Position numbers and translations under genes: made by a program | Notes under the pieces: model-generated | Told to the model about the DNA's origin: nothing | Seen by the model: the letters and a program-made list of their open reading frames with translations, nothing else | Database searches by the model: none | Part shown: positions 16,883 to 24,955 of the stretch, piece by piece | Position numbering within the stretch: position 1 is the stretch's first letter | How the letters are laid out: every line of letters starts with the position of its first letter | Assembly: GCA_031553195.1 (NCBI GenBank) | Contig: JAVBLV010000103.1 | Span: 1-32,771 of the forward strand | Length of the DNA stretch: 32,771 nucleotides | Source: JAVBLV01 sp031553195 | Lineage (GTDB): Bacteria; Bacteroidota; Bacteroidia; Bacteroidales; P3 | Reading direction: 5' to 3'

Positions 16883-16949
16883 ATCCGGCCTTTTGTTAAT
16901 ACTTTAAATATCTGTACCTTTAGAGAAAATATATTTCTATGGAAAAGAA

Positions 16950-17141
16950 TTGATGGGAATCCTCGCAGGTAAATTAGCTATAAGGCTTTTCAAGAGTTAT
17001 CCACAATTAAAGCAGAAGCCGTATTGGGATAATCATTTTTGGTCGCGAGGTTATTTTGTAAATACCATTGGACTGAATGAAGATCTAATCCGTCGTTAAG
17101 TTCGTTATCAAGAGGAACAGGACAAAAAAAGAAGAGGATAA
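16950..17141 (+). pseudogene. 3' remnant of an IS200/IS605 Y1 transposase
   Basis: Forty-nine codons (16950-17096) encode MGILAGKLAIRLFKS, KPYWDNHFWSRGYFVNTIG and LNEDLIRR, matching the C-terminal part of IS200-type TnpA. TAA at 17097 stands where the family has Tyr in the R-K/R-Y-I/V-R-x-Q-E motif, that is, the catalytic tyrosine. The frame resumes as VRYQEEQDKKRRG to a second stop at 17139. The N-terminal half with the HUH motif is absent. Just downstream are two perfect hairpins (17193-17209 and 17220-17246) of the kind that mark IS200 right ends. Confidence 0.8.
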
Positions 17142-17192
17142 TGGTAAAAACTGTACCCTTTTCGACTGAGTTTCAAAGAACGGCTAACGCCT

Positions 17193-17209
17193 TGAAGGCT
17201 ATGCCTTCA
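17193..17209 (+). repeat. Hairpin in the IS200 right-end region
   Basis: TGAAGGC (17193-17199) and GCCTTCA (17203-17209) form a perfect 7-bp stem with the loop TAT. Together with the stronger hairpin just downstream it suggests the right end of the degraded IS200-type element. Confidence 0.55.
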
Positions 17210-17219
17210 CTGTTTTACC

Positions 17220-17246
17220 AAAACCACCTGCAAAGCAGGTGGTTTT
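17220..17246 (-). terminator. Strong hairpin: IS end and/or terminator of the glycogen gene
   Basis: AAAACCACCTGC pairs perfectly with GCAGGTGGTTTT around a 3-base loop, a 12-bp stem. It lies 69 bases past the stop of the glycogen synthase/phosphorylase gene, which reads toward it, and 79 bases past the IS200 remnant. A U-rich 3' flank is short on either strand, so it may act as a bidirectional terminator, as the right end of the insertion sequence, or as both. Confidence 0.55.
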
Positions 17247-17314
17247 AATTATAAGATATTGAAACCTGTTTTCCCAACCATATTATTCGATATAAACTCT
17301 AGGGCCTATGTTTC

Positions 17315-20300
17315 TTATATCCATTTTACAAGAGGGAAATCCTGTCTATGCGGCAACAACGGATGCTTAGGATAAATACGAAACGCATAATCAAACACGC
17401 CTGCGAATTGTATTTTAAAGCTACAGGCATAAGTGGCGCGTCCGTTTGCCGCTTTTTGTTGTTCCAAATTGTGAATACGTTTTAGATGACGATTTCCTAA
17501 TTGGTCTTTTTCGGTAACCACCAACTCCACTCCAATATATTCAGGATTGATTTTATTCAGGAAAAGTTCGACCTCGGCGCTGTATCCGGCGCCCAGAACC
17601 AAAGGTTTAGAAGTGTTGTCGTCGTAACGGAGTTCCAATAATTCAACCCCATTCCAATTATTCAGTATATGTTTTTTCCACCTGTGTAATTCTTCCAAAG
17701 ACTGATAATTGTCTTCTTTTAATAAATTTGTCCTATCAAACAATTTTTGATAGAATTTAGAATAATAATCGTCAATTTGTCTTTTCATCGTAAAATGAGG
17801 CGCTATTTGAGCAATATCATTTTTGATATAACTAACCCACTCTTCAGGCACTCCGTCGGCATTAACTTTGTAGTAAGTAGGAATAATTTCGTCTTCCAGT
17901 AATTGATAGATTGTTTCGGCATCCAATTCATCCTGAAAATTATTATTTTCATACATTTGTTCTTCGCTCAAAGCCCAACCGGCGCCTTCTTTATAACCTT
18001 CCGCCCACCATCCGTCCAACACGCTAAAGTTCAAAACGCCGTTCATAGCGGCTTTTTCACCGCTAGTGCCCGAAGCCTCTAACGGACGGGTAGGGGTATT
18101 TAACCAAACATCCACGCCCCTTACTAAATGTTTAGCCATCTTCATATCATAATTTTCCAAGAAAATGATCTTGCCTATAAAAGCCGGCATTTTAGAAATT
18201 TCTAAAATCCGTTTGATCAAATCTTGTCCTGCTTTATCATGCGGATGGGCTTTCCCTGCAAAAACAAAACGGACAGGTTGGTTCGAATGATTGACTAATT
18301 CCTTTAAGCGTTCCATATTTGAAAATAACAAATGAGCCCGTTTGTAAGTGGCAAAACGTCGTGCGAAACCAATAACCAACGCTTTTTTGTTCAAATTCTC
18401 CATCACCTGAAACCATAGTTTTGGATCCTCCGCCCTATTCTTCAGATCTTTCAGAAGATGGTCTCCTATATAGTCTATAAGTTGCCTTTTTTGTTTTTCG
18501 TGATGTTCCCAGATAATATGATCGGGAACCTCATAAATTTTTTTCCAGTGAAGATCGTTAGATTGATCGTTGAGGAATTCATTGCCGAAGGTATCGCAAT
18601 ATAATATCCTCCAAGAGTTGGCCACCCAGGTCGGGAAATGCACGCCGTTAGTTACATGTCCAATATGGAGTTCTTCGGCAAAATACCCCGGATACATGGG
18701 GGCAAACATTTCTCTGCTAACGCGCCCATGTATTGCGCTTACGCCATTTATTTCCTGCGAAAAATTGCTAGCCAGTACGCTCATAGAGAATTTTTCCTGC
18801 AGATCGTAGGGGTTAAAACGTCCCAAAGCCATAAACTCATTCCAAGAAATTTCCAATAATTCGGCAAAATGCGACATATAAACCCTTATCAAGTCTTCGT
18901 GAAAAGCATCGTGTCCGGCCGGAACAGGCGTATGCGTGGTAAATAACGTAGAAGCTCTTACTATTTCGCGAGCCTGCAAAAATTTTATTTTTTTCTCTTG
19001 AATAAAATCAGCCATACGCTCCAGACTATTGAAAGCGGAATGTCCTTCATTATTATGGAAAACATCTGCTTCTATGCCTAACGCTTTCAGTAAACGAATT
19101 CCTCCGATGCCTAACAACATTTCTTGTTTCAAGCGGTTTTCCCAATCTCCTCCATATAATTGATACGTAACGGAGCGATCTAACTCGCTGTTTTCAGGAA
19201 TATCGGTATCCAATAAGTACAACGGAACGCGTCCAACGTCGCAACGCCAGATTTTTGCAGATAAAACCCGTCCGGGTAAAGCTATATTTACCTTTCTCCA
19301 ATTTCCATTTTCGTCGTATACGCCTCTAATGGGTAAAAAGGAAAAACGTTGCGGAACCGTATCTGAAATTTGTTCGCCTTGTTTTGTTATTTTTTGGGAG
19401 AAATATCCATAACGATATAACAAACCAATCCCCACCATATCTTTATTGGAGTCGCTGGCTTCTTTCAAGTAATCGCCGGCCAACATACCCAATCCGCCGG
19501 AAAAGATTTTTATGGAATTATGCAACCCATATTCCATGCTAAAATAGGCGACTTTCTTCCCCTGTTCTTGTTTTTTTACATCGGCCATATAAGCGTCAAA
19601 TTCACCGGCTACTTTTTTCATTTTGGTAATGAATTTAGCGTCGGCGGCTAAACTTTCCATTCTGCCTGTGGAAAGAGACGCTAATAATTCAACGGGGTTT
19701 TCGCCATAGGTAGTCGAAAAGTTCTGACTGATAGACCTGAATAAATCCAGTGCGCTTGGATTCCACGACCACCAAAGATTCTGACTTAAACGGACTAAGT
19801 CTTGCAAGGCTTCGGGAACGCTTGGTTTAATGAATATTTTTTTCCATTCAGGCGTTTGATTCCATTCGGTTTGCGTAGGCTCTTCCTGATGAACGGCAGT
19901 TTTAAATCCATACAAAGGTAAACGCTGATCTGATTTTTGAAGCGCCACATCAAAAGATTTTCTGTAATAATCAATAAAATTGCTCCACAACGTCTGCCGG
20001 GAAATATTATAGGATTCGTTTCGTAAACTTTCTATCTGTTCTTTCGTCATCTTTACGCTTTCCAGTATCCCTTGGACAATTTTATTTATTGTTTCTTCGG
20101 TATTAGCATCATTTCTTTCAATAACGGCCAGACTTCCTTTCATTCCTCCCACGCTTTTTCCTATCCATTGTCCGAATCCGGATAAAGTAGTAGTGATTGT
20201 AGGTATATGAAACGCCAAACTTTCCATTGGCGTGTAGCCCCAAGGTTCGTAGTAAGAGGGGAAAATACTGGAATCAAAACCAATCAAAAAGTCGAAATAA

Positions 20301-21553
20301 CTTAGGTTGAAAACGCCGTCGTTTCCGTTCAGATAAGATGGAACAAATATTATTTTAACCTTGTCATTTTCGGAGTTAAATAATCTATTTTCCAAAATAC
20401 ACTGAATAATAGGATCTTTAGCATATTCATACAAGGTATGGGTAGTATACGGATTAGGAAGTTGATTGTCAAAATTATTGTTTTCGAGCCGTTGAGTTAA
20501 CTCAAAAGAAACCCCCATATGATGGGCAGGCACGGCTATAACAGCTATAATGGGTTTAGAAATGTCGCTGACATTTAATTTCCCCATGGCGTTAATAAAG
20601 ACGTCTATCCCCTTATTCTTAAATTCATAGCGTCCGCTATTTATTATCAGCATGGCGTTTCTGTCTACGGAATGATTAAGGATGGCGTCAACTACCTTGA
20701 ATATTTTTTCCCGCGCTTCATTCCGCTTAATTGTAAACGTTTTGTCTTTAGGAACAAAATCGTCTTCAAAACCGTTGGGCGTCACTACGTCAACGCTCTT
20801 GCCTAAAAACCGGATGCATTCTTTGTTTGTAATATCGCTCACGGTAGTAAAGCAATCCGCTTGTTTAGCAGACAAACTTTCCAAAGAATATTTAGCCTTT
20901 ACCTGAAAATTATTTGCAACCACTTCGGGATTATATTTTTCCAAATCGCCGTACAACGGAAGTCCGTTACCTGCAATGCAACGACCTAAAACGGTTGCAT
21001 GAGTTGTAAAAACGGTTGCTATTTGAGGGTTATTTTCCTTCAGATAAAGCAATCCGGTTCCTGTCATCCATTCATGAAAATGAGCTATGATTTTTTCATG
21101 CGAATATAAATAGTAATCATAAAAACTGGCAATGACTTTAGAAGCGGCATAGCCGAACAAAGCCGGTTCTATGTAATCCCATTGTCCGCTGATACTATCT
21201 AAATTATAACTTTCCCAGAATTTGGCAAGAATGGCGTTTTTTTCAGAAATACAAGGCGTAAAATCAACCAAGATTGCAATCGGTTGTCCTACTATTTTCC
21301 AACGACCTATCCTAAGGCGTATTCCTTGCTTCTCGGCGTATGCTTTCCAATTTTTGTACAAAAAAGCGTCTTCTTCAAATTCTGGGTTTTCAGACGTTTC
21401 TTTCCATACGTCCGGACCTATTAAAATATAATTATTACATAAATCATCAACCAGCGTTTTTGCTTTCGTGGATATCACCGTGTGTATTCCGCCGACTTTA
21501 TTACAAACTTCCCAACTGACTTCGAAAATATAATCAGGATTCATGGTATTCAT
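17315..21553 (-). CDS. Glycogen synthase (GT3) fused to alpha-glucan phosphorylase (GT35)
   Basis: A 1412-residue cytoplasmic two-enzyme protein. Residues 1 to about 545 resemble eukaryote-type GT3 glycogen synthase: FEVSWEVCNKVGGIHTVIS, HFHEWMTG, TTHATVLGR, TPNGF, and the E-x7-E pair Glu436/Glu444 in YEPWGYTPMES. From about 575 on it is a short-type alpha-glucan phosphorylase: NLWWSWNP at 592-599, YFSMEYGLHNSIKIFSGGLGMLAGD, FHNNEGHSAF, TTHTPVPAGHD, HIGHVTNGVH, and EASGTSGEKAAMNG, where Lys1167 should carry pyridoxal phosphate. Both active-site sets look intact, so one chain could add and remove glucose on glycogen. Such fusions occur in Bacteroidales. Start ATG 21553 or 21544. A GH15 enzyme in the window fits the same metabolism. 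Confidence 0.93.
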   Translation of the reverse strand: MNTMNPDYIFEVSWEVCNKVGGIHTVISTKAKTLVDDLCNNYILIGPDVWKETSENPEFEEDAFLYKNWKAYAEKQGIRLRIGRWKIVGQPIAILVDFTPCISEKNAILAKFWESYNLDSISGQWDYIEPALFGYAASKVIASFYDYYLYSHEKIIAHFHEWMTGTGLLYLKENNPQIATVFTTHATVLGRCIAGNGLPLYGDLEKYNPEVVANNFQVKAKYSLESLSAKQADCFTTVSDITNKECIRFLGKSVDVVTPNGFEDDFVPKDKTFTIKRNEAREKIFKVVDAILNHSVDRNAMLIINSGRYEFKNKGIDVFINAMGKLNVSDISKPIIAVIAVPAHHMGVSFELTQRLENNNFDNQLPNPYTTHTLYEYAKDPIIQCILENRLFNSENDKVKIIFVPSYLNGNDGVFNLSYFDFLIGFDSSIFPSYYEPWGYTPMESLAFHIPTITTTLSGFGQWIGKSVGGMKGSLAVIERNDANTEETINKIVQGILESVKMTKEQIESLRNESYNISRQTLWSNFIDYYRKSFDVALQKSDQRLPLYGFKTAVHQEEPTQTEWNQTPEWKKIFIKPSVPEALQDLVRLSQNLWWSWNPSALDLFRSISQNFSTTYGENPVELLASLSTGRMESLAADAKFITKMKKVAGEFDAYMADVKKQEQGKKVAYFSMEYGLHNSIKIFSGGLGMLAGDYLKEASDSNKDMVGIGLLYRYGYFSQKITKQGEQISDTVPQRFSFLPIRGVYDENGNWRKVNIALPGRVLSAKIWRCDVGRVPLYLLDTDIPENSELDRSVTYQLYGGDWENRLKQEMLLGIGGIRLLKALGIEADVFHNNEGHSAFNSLERMADFIQEKKIKFLQAREIVRASTLFTTHTPVPAGHDAFHEDLIRVYMSHFAELLEISWNEFMALGRFNPYDLQEKFSMSVLASNFSQEINGVSAIHGRVSREMFAPMYPGYFAEELHIGHVTNGVHFPTWVANSWRILYCDTFGNEFLNDQSNDLHWKKIYEVPDHIIWEHHEKQKRQLIDYIGDHLLKDLKNRAEDPKLWFQVMENLNKKALVIGFARRFATYKRAHLLFSNMERLKELVNHSNQPVRFVFAGKAHPHDKAGQDLIKRILEISKMPAFIGKIIFLENYDMKMAKHLVRGVDVWLNTPTRPLEASGTSGEKAAMNGVLNFSVLDGWWAEGYKEGAGWALSEEQMYENNNFQDELDAETIYQLLEDEIIPTYYKVNADGVPEEWVSYIKNDIAQIAPHFTMKRQIDDYYSKFYQKLFDRTNLLKEDNYQSLEELHRWKKHILNNWNGVELLELRYDDNTSKPLVLGAGYSAEVELFLNKINPEYIGVELVVTEKDQLGNRHLKRIHNLEQQKAANGRATYACSFKIQFAGVFDYAFRIYPKHPLLPHRQDFPLVKWI

Positions 21554-22073
21554 AAATTTTTATTTTAAAACTATTTTCATAATCGTCTTTCAAAATAAGG
21601 GGATAAAATCCTCTTTAAATGCCGTTATTCTTCGCAATACAAAACAACAACCCTGCCAAAAAACAATTCTTAAAATATAGTTTACTTTCATTCCCAGAAA
21701 ATTCTGCTGGTTTTAAACCCGCGTAATAAAATTTCTCTTTATTAAAAATGAACAAGATAACTATTCTATCAGATGTTTCCTGGAATCTGAGTTCCGTGTC
21801 TCGAATTTGCGCTTGACAAAATTTTTTCAAAGGTAATGAAATTATTATTTCTTTTCAGAGTGATTGAAGAATAAATTGATAACCGGAATGGTAAAATCAA
21901 AGTACATCTCCATTTTTTCATTCCGCTCTACAGACTTTTAAACAATATCCTTAATATCAAGCACGTATATTAAACGCAGATGCAAAGACAATATAATCAT
22001 ATATGAATCAAAATTTTATGGATCATGTGAAAAACTTATTTATTATGAGCGTTTTTCTCATATTAAAATTTCG
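21554..22073. other. Intergenic region upstream of the glycogen fusion
   Basis: About 520 bases with no recognised gene. On the minus strand TACCTTTG (21835-21828) matches TAnnTTTG; if it serves the glycogen fusion the leader is about 270 bases. A 71-codon minus-strand frame at 21615-21830 has no recognisable domain, and its TTG start falls inside that -7 box, so I do not call it. No riboswitch that I know is evident. Confidence 0.35.
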
Positions 22074-22081
22074 TACTTTTG
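22074..22081 (+). promoter_or_regulatory. -7 box for the DUF3276-parAB unit
   Basis: TACTTTTG is a full match to TAnnTTTG, 31 bases before the ATG of the DUF3276 gene. A -33 TTTG is not evident at the usual spacing. Confidence 0.5.
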
Positions 22082-22112
22082 TCGTTTGAAAAATATTTAA
22101 TTTACAATCTAT

Positions 22113-22454
22113 ATGGATTCGTTCAAGAATAAAGAAAAGGAAGAAGTTTTTTCAAGGTCTGTAAAAGCGCGTAAGCGGACTTATTTTTTTGATGTAAAGG
22201 AAACCAAAACAACAGGAGAGCGTTATTTGACCATTACTGAGAGTAAAAAATGCTTTAATAATGAGGATGGGAGTTTTTACTACGAAAAGCATAAGATATT
22301 TCTATATAACGAAGACATTGAAAAATTTTTAAAAGAGTTAAAGACCACCATAAAATTTATAGAAACAGGAGAGGTACCGGAAGAAGAAATTATGGAAGAT
22401 TTGCTGGAGCAACCTGTGGATTTTGACTCGGAATTGGATAAGTTAAAATTCTAA
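22113..22454 (+). CDS. DUF3276 PUR-domain nucleic-acid-binding protein
   Basis: A 113-residue protein of the DUF3276 family, widespread in Bacteroidota, with a single PUR (Pur-alpha-like) domain. The pattern SRSVKARKRTYFFDVKETKT followed by YLTITESKK and EKHKIFLYNEDIEKF is the beta-beta-beta-beta-alpha PUR repeat. Spirochaete relatives bind DNA and RNA, so a nucleic-acid-binding role is likely but the target is unknown. The C-terminus is an acidic tail (EEEIMEDLLEQP). It precedes parA by 70 bases and shares its direction, so it may be co-expressed with the segregation genes. Confidence 0.85.
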   Translation: MDSFKNKEKEEVFSRSVKARKRTYFFDVKETKTTGERYLTITESKKCFNNEDGSFYYEKHKIFLYNEDIEKFLKELKTTIKFIETGEVPEEEIMEDLLEQPVDFDSELDKLKF

Positions 22455-22524
22455 CGAATAATTTGCATAAACAGATTTTTGTCCCGCAAAAAAGGGGCAA
22501 ACAATAAAACTATCAAAGCCTAAA

Positions 22525-23307
22525 ATGGGGAAAGTAATTTCTATTGCTAATCAAAAAGGCGGGGTGGGAAAAACCACTACTGCTATCAATTTAAGCGCTT
22601 CAATCGCAGTTTTAGATAAGAAAACGCTTTTAATTGATGCAGATCCCCAAGCAAATGCAACTTCGGGTTTAGGAATTGACACCAATACGGATAAGAATTT
22701 ATACGAATGCATTATTAACGGATCCGAGGTTAAGTCATGCATTGTAAACACTTCGACCCCTAACTTGGATTTGTTGCCTGCTCATATTGATTTGGTAGGC
22801 GCAGAAGTAGAAATGATTGATTTTCCCGACAGGGAATATTATCTCAAAAATAATGTTATTCATCAAATAAAAGATGAATACGATTATATTTTTATTGATT
22901 GTTCGCCCTCCTTAGGTTTGATAACAGTAAACGCTTTAACGGCTTCCAATTCTGTAATTATTCCCGTTCAATGCGAGTACTTTGCATTGGAAGGACTTGG
23001 CAAATTGTTGAATACCATTAAAATTGTACAAACGCGGTTAAATGAAGATCTTGATATTGAAGGAATTCTACTTACCATGTTCGATTCCCGCTTGCGTTTG
23101 GCAAAACAGGTCGTTGACGATGTAAGAACTCATTTTCAGCAAATGGTCTTTAATACAATCATCAATCGCAATACCAAATTGAGCGAAGCACCCAGTTTTG
23201 GAGAAACGATTATTATTCACGACTTAAATAGTATTGGGGCTATTAATTATTTGAGTTTGGCTCAAGAAATTATCAACAAAAACGAAGGAAAAACATCAAC
23301 AAATTAA
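22525..23307 (+). CDS. parA: Chromosome-partitioning ATPase ParA (Soj)
   Basis: A 260-residue ParA/Soj ATPase that, with ParB, moves and organises the replication-origin region. The deviant Walker A motif KGGVGKTT is at residues 11-18 with the signature lysine. The DADPQANATSGLG segment, the FIDCSPSLGLITVNAL Walker B region and PVQCEYFALEGL are all typical. No N-terminal helix-turn-helix is present, so this is the short chromosomal type. It precedes parB by 13 bases in the same operon. Confidence 0.96.
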   Translation: MGKVISIANQKGGVGKTTTAINLSASIAVLDKKTLLIDADPQANATSGLGIDTNTDKNLYECIINGSEVKSCIVNTSTPNLDLLPAHIDLVGAEVEMIDFPDREYYLKNNVIHQIKDEYDYIFIDCSPSLGLITVNALTASNSVIIPVQCEYFALEGLGKLLNTIKIVQTRLNEDLDIEGILLTMFDSRLRLAKQVVDDVRTHFQQMVFNTIINRNTKLSEAPSFGETIIIHDLNSIGAINYLSLAQEIINKNEGKTSTN

Positions 23308-23320
23308 ATTATACAACGGA

Positions 23321-24217
23321 ATGAGCGCAAAAAAAACGGCATTAGGAAGAGGATTAGGAGCGCTATTGCAAAATGTAGAATCGCCTGCCGAAGAAATAAA
23401 AGAATTAAAGACAATGGGGTCTGTGGCGGCAGGCATTGATTTTATTCCCATAGATCAAATAGAAACCAACCCATTCCAGCCTCGTAAAGAATTTGATGAA
23501 GAGGCGTTATCCGAATTAGCGGAGTCGATTAAAGAACAAGGAATTATAACTCCTGTTACCGTTCGGAAAGTTACCAACAACAGATATCAACTAATAGCGG
23601 GAGAAAGAAGGCTCCGGGCTTCAAAGGCCTTAAACTTGAAGGAAATTCCGGCATACATTCGGGTAGCAACAGATGTGCAGGTACTTGAAATGGCATTGGT
23701 CGAAAATATTCAACGTGAAAATTTGAATGCCATCGAAATAGCTTTATCTTACGAAGCGTTGATTAACGACTGTAACCTGACCCAGGAAAAACTAAGTCAA
23801 CGTGTTGGAAAAAATCGTTCTACCATTACCAATTATTTACGATTATTAAAATTACCGGCAGAAATACAAATTGCGCTCAACAATGAAAAAATCAGCATGG
23901 CTCACGCCAGGGCGATGATAAACATCGAAGATCCTGAAAAGCAGCTTTATATGCTCCATCAAACCATTGAAAAAGATTTATCGGTTAGAAGCGTCGAAGC
24001 GCTTGTGAAGAATCTAAATAATCCGAAAATTGTCGCCAAAACGGAAAAAGCAAAATTGCCGGAACATTATGTTGCTTTTCAAAATGATTTTTCGCAAAAA
24101 ATAGGCTCTTCAGTGGAAATTAGACGTAATAAAAGAGGACGAGGAGTTATTAGTATTTCCTTTGAAAATGAAAAGGATTTTGAAAGACTTAGCGGATTAT
24201 TAAATATTAATGAATGA
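23321..24217 (+). CDS. parB: Chromosome-partitioning protein ParB
   Basis: A 298-residue ParB with the usual order: an N-terminal ParA-contacting segment (KTALGRGLGALL), the CTPase domain with NPFQPRKEFDEEAL and the GERRLRASKAL motif, ALVENIQRENLNAIE, and a helix-turn-helix (LTQEKLSQRVGKNRSTITNYLRLLKLP). It ends with a dimerisation domain. ParB binds parS and spreads along the origin region. I found no TGTTTCACGTGAAACA-like parS in this window. Its stop overlaps the start of the DUF5683 gene by ATGA (24214-24217), implying coupled translation. Confidence 0.96.
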   Translation: MSAKKTALGRGLGALLQNVESPAEEIKELKTMGSVAAGIDFIPIDQIETNPFQPRKEFDEEALSELAESIKEQGIITPVTVRKVTNNRYQLIAGERRLRASKALNLKEIPAYIRVATDVQVLEMALVENIQRENLNAIEIALSYEALINDCNLTQEKLSQRVGKNRSTITNYLRLLKLPAEIQIALNNEKISMAHARAMINIEDPEKQLYMLHQTIEKDLSVRSVEALVKNLNNPKIVAKTEKAKLPEHYVAFQNDFSQKIGSSVEIRRNKRGRGVISISFENEKDFERLSGLLNINE

Positions 24218-24873
24218 TTGCTTATCGCTTACATAACCTCGATATAAAGAAAAAAGCAGGGAAATTCCTTGCTTTTTTTGCAATTTTTTGTTTTTCCCTT
24301 CTTTTTTTATCCGGGCAAACTTTCGCTCAATACACCGACACAACTGCTACGCCGATTAATGTCGACGTCGAATCTTATTCCGAAACGGTATCTTCGTCTA
24401 TTCCTAAACAACATTCTCCTACAAAAGCAACGTTGATGTCTACTGTTTTGCCAGGATTGGGACAAGCATACAATAAGCAATACTGGAAATTACCGATTAT
24501 TTATACCGGCGCCGCTTTAGTAACTTATTTTGCAGTGGATAACTACAGGGGCGCTCAAAAGTTCCTCAAAGAATATAAGTATAGAATTAATGGAGATTCC
24601 GTTAATTTTAATCCTAACTATCTCAATTATTCGGCGGATAATATTTTAAATCTGTATAACGCATATCAAAGAAATTTCGAACTTTCTTTAATTATCGGAG
24701 GCGTTATTTATTTGTTTAATATTTTGGATGCCTATGTCTTTGCCCATTTATTTACCTTTGACCTCAACGAAGACATCAGTATGCAATTTACGCCAATCAT
24801 TAATTCTTCCCTTGCCAGTTCAAGTTACCTGTCTCCGGAACTGGGTTTTTCATTGAAATTTACATTTCGATGA
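24214..24873 (+). CDS. DUF5683 membrane/envelope protein
   Basis: A 219-residue protein that regularly follows parB in Bacteroidota. It has an N-terminal hydrophobic segment ending FAQ (about 17-39), which may act as a signal peptide. The conserved DUF5683 core follows: KATLMSTVLPGLGQAYNKQYWKLPIIYTGAALVTYFA, then YNAYQRNFELSLIIGGVIYLFNILDAYVFAHL, two further hydrophobic stretches with the polar motif GLGQAYNKQYWK. The end is strand-like (LGFSLKFTFR). Function is unknown. In many relatives mltD and relA come next; here a convergent GH15 gene lies downstream instead. Confidence 0.85.
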   Translation: MIAYRLHNLDIKKKAGKFLAFFAIFCFSLLFLSGQTFAQYTDTTATPINVDVESYSETVSSSIPKQHSPTKATLMSTVLPGLGQAYNKQYWKLPIIYTGAALVTYFAVDNYRGAQKFLKEYKYRINGDSVNFNPNYLNYSADNILNLYNAYQRNFELSLIIGGVIYLFNILDAYVFAHLFTFDLNEDISMQFTPIINSSLASSSYLSPELGFSLKFTFR

Positions 24874-24955
24874 GTGTTATGACAAATAAAATAGCTTTTA
24901 ATAGCGTTTCGGATTGAAAATTAAAACGTTTAGACGGTTAAGATTTTTAGAATCA

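Noticed and set aside
21615..21830. 71-codon minus-strand frame upstream of the glycogen fusion
   Set aside because: No recognisable domain, a TTG start that falls inside a -7 box, and no ribosome-binding site. It is not supported as a gene.
22525..24217. parS site near parAB
   Set aside because: I looked for TGTTTCACGTGAAACA-like 16-mers in and around the genes and saw none. A computed scan could still find a degenerate site.
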